Part shown: piece after piece, positions 12,763-17,642 of the stretch | Layout: the number at the start of each line of letters is the position of its first letter | Position numbering within the stretch: position 1 is the first letter of the stretch | DNA from: an uncultured Oscillospiraceae bacterium | Lineage (GTDB): Bacteria; Bacillota; Clostridia; Oscillospirales; Oscillospiraceae | Direction: 5' to 3' | Length of the DNA: 17,642 bases | Assembly: GCA_934572325.1 (NCBI GenBank) | Contig: CAKTKT010000038.1 | Location: 1 to 17,642, forward strand | Notes under the pieces: generated by a model | What the model saw: the letters and a program-made list of their open reading frames with translations, nothing else | The model's database searches: none | Told to the model about the DNA's origin: nothing | Made by a program: the position numbers and the translations under genes

Positions 12763-15240
12763 GTGGAGCGTGAATATCTGGCGGTCGAGCAGGCAAGCTG
12801 TGCGCCGATGCGCACAATGCCCATGATACGCAAGGCAAGGCGCCCGAGACGTCCCGTTTTCAGAGTATCCGCCGACCTTGAAGCGCCGGTGCAAGCCTAC
12901 GATCTGAATGGGATGGATAGTTATATGAGCCGTAAGGACGACAGAAAAAATAAATACGGTAACGATGATATGTCCGTCGATGATATTCTTTCCGAGTTCC
13001 ATTCCGGCGCGCTTTTTTCGGATTTTGACATGGACAGCGGCGACTATGACGAGCGCCCCCGCGAGCGCGCGCGGCGCGAAAGAGAGGACGAATACGCCCC
13101 CGAGATAGACAGCCGCTTCAACGTCAGCGGCAGGAAGAAATACGAGCGCTCTTTTACCTCAATGGATATGGACACCTCCGCCGACGAGGATTATGTGCCC
13201 GCCGAGCAGCGCGGACGCACCGCGGCGCACGGGGAGTACGACGCGGACTATGACGAGCCGCAGCGCGGCGAGAAGTCAAGGTTCTCCTTCGGCAGGAAAA
13301 AGGACAAGAAAAAGCGTTCCTCCTACCAGCCCAAATACATAGCCGAGGACGAGCAGGAGGAGGACGAGGAGGAGCTGTTCGCGCGGGGCTTCCGCGACAT
13401 AAACGACAGGCAGACCGCCTACGCCGACGCAGAACGCATGGACGACCTCGACGACGACGGCGGGGATTACCCCGATGATGAGCATCCTGAGGGCTATATG
13501 CCCCCCTCGTTCTCGGAGTATCTTGCCTCCGTGTTCGCGTCGGTATTCCTCCGGCTCAGAGGCACGCACCGCGGCGAATCCGCGGCGACGATGAACGACG
13601 AGGACGAGGATCTGGGCGCTGAGGTGACGTGCGCGGCGGCGTCGAAATACTACGGCTCGTTCGTGCACTCCACGCGCCTGCGCTGTCAGATAGCCTGCGG
13701 GCTGCTGGCGTTCATGACGTACATATCCCTCGGTCTCCCCATCCCAGGTATGCTGGGGTATCTCCCCGTCACCGCCGCGATGTGCATGGCGGTGCAGTTC
13801 ACGATAATGCTCCTCGCGCTGGACATCGTGACAAACGGCATACTCAAGCTGGCGCGCTTGCAGATGGGTGCGGATTCGCTCGCGGTGATCGCGTGCCTTA
13901 TTACCTCTGCGGACGCGGCAATGGTTGCAATGGGCAGCGGCGTCAGCAGTCACATCCCTCTCTGCGCCGTGTCGAGCTTCTCCCTCGTGGGCGTGATGCT
14001 CTCCTCGCTTCTGAGCGTGAGGGCGCTACGCAAGACGCTGCGCGTGCCCGCGATCGCAAGGCGCATATACAGCGTCGTCGGCGACAACAACATCAAGGGC
14101 AAGGACATCACCCTTGTCAAGACCTCCCGCCCCGCGACCGGCTTTGTCCGCCGCTGTGAGGAGGCAGCCCCGGATGAGACGCTTTACGCAAAGCTCGCGC
14201 CGTTCATGCTTCTCGGCGCGATGCTCTTCGCGCTCATCGTCTCCGCCGTGACGCGCAACTATTACGACATTATCTTCATATTCTCCGCCGTCCTCGCGCC
14301 GACGGTTCCGGCAACGGCGCTGATATGCTTTGCGCTCCCCTTCTTCCTCGGCTCGATGCAGATATTCTCCAGCGGCGCGGCGATCGCGGGCTGGTCGGGT
14401 CTGTGCGACATCGGGCAGAGCAGCAATCTCATCGTCACCGACCGCGACCTCTTCCCCGAGGGCAGCATATCCATAGAGTCCATCCGCATCTTCGCGGACG
14501 AGGACGCGCAGAAGGTCATATCCTACGCGGGCACGATGATCATCGCGTCCGGCTGCTCGATGGGCAAGGCGTTCACCGACGAGATGGAGCAAAACGGCTG
14601 CACCGTGCAGCCCATGAGCAGCTTCGAGTGCCTGTCCGGCGGCGGCATGAAGGGCATCATCGACGGGCATATCGTCCTTTGCGGCAGCAGCGATCTCATG
14701 CGCCTTATGAACGTGCGCATCCCGTTCCGCCTCGTGGACAAGACCACGGTGCTGCTCGCCATAGACGGCATACTCTACGGCATATTCTCCATGAACTATG
14801 AGCCGCTGCCGCAGGTGAGGCGCGCGCTGGTCGAGCTTATGCGCTCCAACCGCCACCCCATTTTCGCGCTGCGTGATTTCAACATCACGCCGGAAATGCT
14901 CAAGAGCACCTTCGACATTGCCACCGACGGGTACGACTTCCCGCCGTATGTCGAGCGCTTCAAGATAACCGAGACGCAGCCCTCGGAGAGCAGCAAGATC
15001 GCCGCGGTCGTGTGCCGCGAGGGTCTCGCCTCCGTGACGAGCATGGCGGACACCGGCAAAAATATCTACACCGCCACCCGCGTGAACATCGTCATCTCCG
15101 TTCTCAGCGCGATACTCGGCATGCTGGTCGTCTTTGTGAAGATGCTCAGCACCGGCAGCATAGGGCTTGGATTCATAATGCTCTATATGCTGCTGACAAC
15201 GATACCGGTCATTATCATATCGGTATTCATGAAATTCTGA
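12763..15240 (+). CDS. Degenerate P1B-type ATPase-like protein (pseudo-transporter) with acidic N-terminus
   Basis: This 825-residue protein aligns by eye with heavy-metal (P1B) ATPases but lacks their catalytic motifs. Residues about 50-290 are hydrophilic, rich in Asp/Glu/Arg and probably disordered. Four TM segments lie at about 306-430, a much reduced actuator-like stretch follows (VVGDNNIKGKDITLVK, no TGES), then two TM segments with APTVPATALICFALPF where P1B enzymes have CPC. The phosphorylation loop reads T559-D560-R-D-L-F-P-E-G instead of DKTGTLTEG. The nucleotide-binding domain keeps GxGxxG (G626-G631) but its HP motif is CS. GDGxND is absent. Two C-terminal TMs follow. The GTG start at 12763 has a strong AAGGTGGTGA site. 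A regulatory, scaffolding or binding role is inference. It ends before the terminator at 15255. Confidence 0.75.
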   Translation: MEREYLAVEQASCAPMRTMPMIRKARRPRRPVFRVSADLEAPVQAYDLNGMDSYMSRKDDRKNKYGNDDMSVDDILSEFHSGALFSDFDMDSGDYDERPRERARREREDEYAPEIDSRFNVSGRKKYERSFTSMDMDTSADEDYVPAEQRGRTAAHGEYDADYDEPQRGEKSRFSFGRKKDKKKRSSYQPKYIAEDEQEEDEEELFARGFRDINDRQTAYADAERMDDLDDDGGDYPDDEHPEGYMPPSFSEYLASVFASVFLRLRGTHRGESAATMNDEDEDLGAEVTCAAASKYYGSFVHSTRLRCQIACGLLAFMTYISLGLPIPGMLGYLPVTAAMCMAVQFTIMLLALDIVTNGILKLARLQMGADSLAVIACLITSADAAMVAMGSGVSSHIPLCAVSSFSLVGVMLSSLLSVRALRKTLRVPAIARRIYSVVGDNNIKGKDITLVKTSRPATGFVRRCEEAAPDETLYAKLAPFMLLGAMLFALIVSAVTRNYYDIIFIFSAVLAPTVPATALICFALPFFLGSMQIFSSGAAIAGWSGLCDIGQSSNLIVTDRDLFPEGSISIESIRIFADEDAQKVISYAGTMIIASGCSMGKAFTDEMEQNGCTVQPMSSFECLSGGGMKGIIDGHIVLCGSSDLMRLMNVRIPFRLVDKTTVLLAIDGILYGIFSMNYEPLPQVRRALVELMRSNRHPIFALRDFNITPEMLKSTFDIATDGYDFPPYVERFKITETQPSESSKIAAVVCREGLASVTSMADTGKNIYTATRVNIVISVLSAILGMLVVFVKMLSTGSIGLGFIMLYMLLTTIPVIIISVFMKF

Positions 15241-15254
15241 TTACTCTCTTTTGC

Positions 15255-15284
15255 AAGGGGTCACCGTCTCAGGTGGCCCTTTTT
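15255..15284 (+). terminator. Intrinsic terminator of the rlmB/P-type ATPase-like unit
   Basis: An 11-bp stem with two G-T pairs (15255-15265 with 15272-15282) closes on GTCTCA and runs into T5. It lies about 15 bases after the stop codon at 15240. Its right arm contains the first GGCC in the window (15275-15278). Confidence 0.82.
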
Positions 15285-15327
15285 GCCGCTCTGCGGATAG
15301 ACGCGATAATCCCTTCCGTGTTTGCCG

Positions 15328-16290
15328 TTATTGCCGTTTGTTCCATTTACACTCAACATTAAGCACAGAGGTCGGTGTTGAAATAAACTGCACGTCGAAT
15401 TTCAAGCTCGGTTGAACACGTGTGCTTGCGCTATGTATCCTAAAGCTGAATGCCCATCCGTTATCCATATAGATCTCGACCGTTGTCTTGCTGCCGCGTT
15501 TGAATCGCATTGCAAGTATTTCCGTCGGCGCTTCCGCAACGGAAACCTTAAAGGCGGAGGCTTTAACGCGGCTTGGCCGGTTCAGTGTTCCGTGAAGATT
15601 AAAGGTGTGTATCAAGGTCACTTGTTTGCTGTAATTGCTGACTATCTTATGATAGTCCTTAATTCCGACAAGGTACTCAAACATTCGGATCGCCACATCG
15701 GGGTCATTCTCATAAGCCCTTGCCACCTCATCCAAGAACGCCTGCAGCAAGGGAACATATACATCTCCATCCTTGTCAGCCAATTCAGACCAGTTTGTTC
15801 CTCTGTTTTTCTCGCGATTAAGCATATCAAAGACAGGGTCAATATCATTCCAATATTGACCGCTGCAAGGAATACCGTACCATTCATTTCCGAAATCCAG
15901 CACATGACTCAATCGGCTGTGTTTGACCGCAGCGTGGTTATGCTTGATGCTTAATCCGACTTCCCATTCAATATTATCTCTTCTGACAACAATATCCCGC
16001 ACGTCGCCGCTTTCTCCGGCTTCGTCTTTTTGAAATTCAAGAAGCAGCGTGTCTCCGGCATTCTCTTCCATGCAAGGTTCCAGCTCCAGCACCGCGTCTA
16101 CCGCCGCGGCGGCGGAAACGGTAAACAGCTCTCGCATATCCTGACTTACTGCTCTCCATGCTCTTTCGTTCGCGTCCAGACTTGAATTGCGTACAATGTC
16201 CGTTTTCCGAATCGGGTCAAGCGCTTTAAACAGGGCTGTTATCCAAGCGTATTCATACGCCCTGCCTTGGTTATTGCTGCTTGTGCTCAT
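15328..16290 (-). CDS. HaeIII-family type II restriction endonuclease
   Basis: This 320-residue protein resembles R.HaeIII, which cuts GGCC. It begins MSTSSNNQGRAYEYAWITAL, closely matching the family start (NQGRAYE). Other shared blocks are RKTDIVRNSS, the QKDEAGESGDVRDIVV stretch, IEWEVGLSIKHNHAAVKHSR, and LDFGNEWYGIPCS. A likely PD-(D/E)XK-type active site uses D96 or D99, E110 and K116, which is inference from spacing. Length is close to the roughly 320 of the family, and no truncation is seen. ATG 16290 shares one base with the stop of the methyltransferase gene (TAATG), with GGAGGG six bases upstream, so it is translated after the methylase. This order protects the host first. GC content and codon use are lower than in the genes to the left, suggesting transfer. 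Confidence 0.92.
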   Translation of the reverse strand: MSTSSNNQGRAYEYAWITALFKALDPIRKTDIVRNSSLDANERAWRAVSQDMRELFTVSAAAAVDAVLELEPCMEENAGDTLLLEFQKDEAGESGDVRDIVVRRDNIEWEVGLSIKHNHAAVKHSRLSHVLDFGNEWYGIPCSGQYWNDIDPVFDMLNREKNRGTNWSELADKDGDVYVPLLQAFLDEVARAYENDPDVAIRMFEYLVGIKDYHKIVSNYSKQVTLIHTFNLHGTLNRPSRVKASAFKVSVAEAPTEILAMRFKRGSKTTVEIYMDNGWAFSFRIHSASTRVQPSLKFDVQFISTPTSVLNVECKWNKRQ

Positions 16291-17336
16291 TATTTCCCTC
16301 CTGTCTGCTCAATGCCTACGACCTTGTCTCCTTTTCCCTCTAAAAACAGCTTGATCGCAACGGCTATCTCGGAGGCAAGATTAACGGGAACTGCGTTGCC
16401 GATCATCTTATAGGCGTTGTTTGTTTCTTCGTAGATAAACTTAAAATCATCAGGAAAGCCCTGCACTCTTGCCACTTCTCTGATTGTCATTCGGCGATAA
16501 AGGTCTTCGCTGCCCTCGATGAAGCGGCAGTCATCCTTGCCGACCTTTTTCATCTTCGGGGCTTGCGGATGAAGCTGGCACTGGCGACCGGACGCTTGAA
16601 CGGTAAACGCCTGTTCATCCCAGTCTTTGACCCTGTTGCGGCTCATAAAGATAGGGGAAAATGTTCCGGTATAGTATTCGTTGTTGTTTATCGCTTCCGG
16701 ATTATGACGGTTCTTCGGACCGGCAGGAACGGCGGTTTCCTGCAAATCCCAAATAATATCGCGCAGAGTGAGCTTCTTATCATCCTCCTCGGTCGAGCCT
16801 TTGGGGAATACAAAATTGATGTTCAGATCCTTTCTGAACCCTATGTAAAACACACGCTTTCTCTCTTCCGCGACGCCGTAATCCTTTGCATTTACCATGG
16901 TCAAGGAAACATCGTACCCGGCTTCTTCAAAAAGCGCGATAATATTCTGAACCGCCTCGCTGTGCCTGTTGGCCAACATTCCGCTCACATTTTCCGCCAA
17001 GAAAAATTTAGGGCTGAACTCCTTCAGAATACGAACATAGTCGAAGAACAACTGCCCTCGTGCGTCCTCGATTCCTCTCAAAGCACCGGCTTCAGACCAA
17101 GACTGACAAGGAGGTCCGCCGATAATACCGTCAACTTCTCCGGAAATGAAAGGGGCAATATCTTCCTTGGTGACCTTTCTCACATCGCCCTCGATCAGAT
17201 GAGTGCGAGGGTGGTTCGCCTTAAAGGTATCAAAAATCGTCGGGTCGTATTCATTTGCCACCTGCACATTGAATCCGGCTCTCTCAAATCCGAGATCAAG
17301 ACCGCCGCACCCGCTAAACAAGCTGATAACATTCAT
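16290..17336 (-). CDS. HaeIII-family DNA (cytosine-5-)-methyltransferase
   Basis: This 348-residue C5-cytosine methyltransferase is strongly similar to M.HaeIII, which methylates the inner C of GGCC. Visible motifs in order: I, ISLFSGCGGLDLGFE (SAM binding); IV, GGPPC77QSWSE with the catalytic cysteine; VI, E115-N116-V117; VIII, EERKRVFYIGFRK; the target-recognition region SRNRVKDWDEQAFTVQASGR with following QCQLHPQAP; IX, YRRMTIREVARVQGFPDDF; and X, YKMIGNAVPVNLA. All catalytic elements are intact and length is near the family norm (M.HaeIII about 330). The near-identical recognition block is the basis for predicting GGCC. ATG 17336 follows GAGG by about 8 bases. It is first in the R-M operon, and no controller (C-protein) gene is seen beside it. 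Confidence 0.95.
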   Translation of the reverse strand: MNVISLFSGCGGLDLGFERAGFNVQVANEYDPTIFDTFKANHPRTHLIEGDVRKVTKEDIAPFISGEVDGIIGGPPCQSWSEAGALRGIEDARGQLFFDYVRILKEFSPKFFLAENVSGMLANRHSEAVQNIIALFEEAGYDVSLTMVNAKDYGVAEERKRVFYIGFRKDLNINFVFPKGSTEEDDKKLTLRDIIWDLQETAVPAGPKNRHNPEAINNNEYYTGTFSPIFMSRNRVKDWDEQAFTVQASGRQCQLHPQAPKMKKVGKDDCRFIEGSEDLYRRMTIREVARVQGFPDDFKFIYEETNNAYKMIGNAVPVNLASEIAVAIKLFLEGKGDKVVGIEQTGGK

Positions 17337-17438
17337 TTCGTTTACCTCATTCTATATGATATACTCCGCCGCTGACGGTCGTATCATGTCGCTTTATATG
17401 CCCGTTGTTCCGGACGCCAATGAAGTGGTTTTTTTGTT

Positions 17439-17467
17439 ATTATATCACGATAATGTCAATATTCCAA
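17439..17467 (-). promoter_or_regulatory. Predicted promoter of the restriction-modification operon
   Basis: On the minus strand TTGGAA (17467-17462) is followed after 17 bases by consensus TATAAT (17444-17439), with TGA before it as an extended -10. Transcription should start near 17432, leaving an untranslated leader of about 95 bases before the methyltransferase ATG. Confidence 0.65.
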
Positions 17468-17628
17468 GCATATAGCATATTGATCGCCGTATTGTAGGAT
17501 ACCTCTCCGCTTACTTGGATCGCATCCGTTTGCCTCGCAGAAGAGGGCTTATAATTTTGTGAAAATTGTAGGTTTGTCAAACATATTGTACAGTGATCTC
17601 AGCGGGAGACAGCCAGCGGAGGGGTCTC

Positions 17629-17642
17629 ATGGGTAAGTTGTT
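17629..17642 (+). CDS. Possible start of a truncated plus-strand gene
   Basis: An ATG at 17629 follows GGAGGGG by 4 bases and is open to the window edge (four codons, MGKL). Upstream, 17468-17628 shows no ORF on either strand. It contains a small perfect dyad, GTTTG-T-CAAAC (17572-17582), and only weak promoter-like boxes. The gene is divergent from the R-M operon. Too little is visible to name it. Confidence 0.35.

Noticed and set aside
17531..17560. A GCCTC...GAGGGC imperfect stem followed by TTATAATTTT, looking like a terminator
   Set aside because: The stem is only 4-5 bp with a bulge and no upstream gene ends near it.
1..17642. The two window ends share CATGAGACC in inverted orientation (15-23 and 17631-17623), with weak similarity beyond
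   Set aside because: Only nine bases match exactly. There is no transposase or integrase, and housekeeping genes fill the interval. A 17.6-kb element with such ends is not supported.

Overview
The window looks like a chromosomal segment of a fairly GC-rich Clostridia-type Firmicute (Oscillospiraceae/Ruminococcaceae-like gut anaerobe). The reasons are strong GGAGG-type ribosome binding sites, sigma-A-type promoters, the paired UPF0237 (ACT domain)/UPF0210 (PFL-family) genes, a DUF4317 protein and a zinc-ribbon/TM/repeat protein of a kind common in that group. The genus assignment is inference. No rRNA, tRNA, CRISPR array, transposase or integrase was found.

Layout. (1) 106-3483: a promoter drives two overlapping membrane glycosyltransferase-like genes, a GT-C-type protein then a GtrII-like protein, ending in a perfect-stem bidirectional terminator. 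(2) 3509-5205, minus strand: an ACT-domain protein followed by a PFL-family (UPF0210) protein, translationally coupled. (3) 5237-8785, plus strand: a DUF4317 protein whose -10 box lies inside an inverted repeat, then a second promoter driving an 81-aa two-TM protein and a 663-aa zinc-ribbon/TM/repeat protein. (4) 8843-10873: a secreted protein (minus) divergent from a membrane-anchored metallophosphoesterase (plus). (5) 10841-11713, minus: a rhomboid-like membrane protein without the catalytic serine motif and with a C-terminal zinc-binding tail. (6) 11894-15284, plus: rlmB (23S rRNA 2'-O-methyltransferase) followed by an 825-aa protein that looks like a P1B-type ATPase which has lost its catalytic motifs. 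(7) 15328-17467, minus: a type II restriction-modification system of the HaeIII family (predicted GGCC specificity), lower in GC than its neighbours. A possible plus-strand gene starts at the right edge.

The most striking observation is compositional. By eye I find no GGCC tetranucleotide from base 1 to base 15274, where composition alone would give roughly one hundred. The only three GGCC sites (15275, 15575, 16971) are in the terminator next to the R-M genes and inside those genes. The window therefore holds both a predicted GGCC-specific R-M system and near-total loss of its predicted target, which suggests that GGCC-targeting methylation or restriction has acted on this lineage for a long time. 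The second notable item is the pseudo-P-type ATPase downstream of rlmB.
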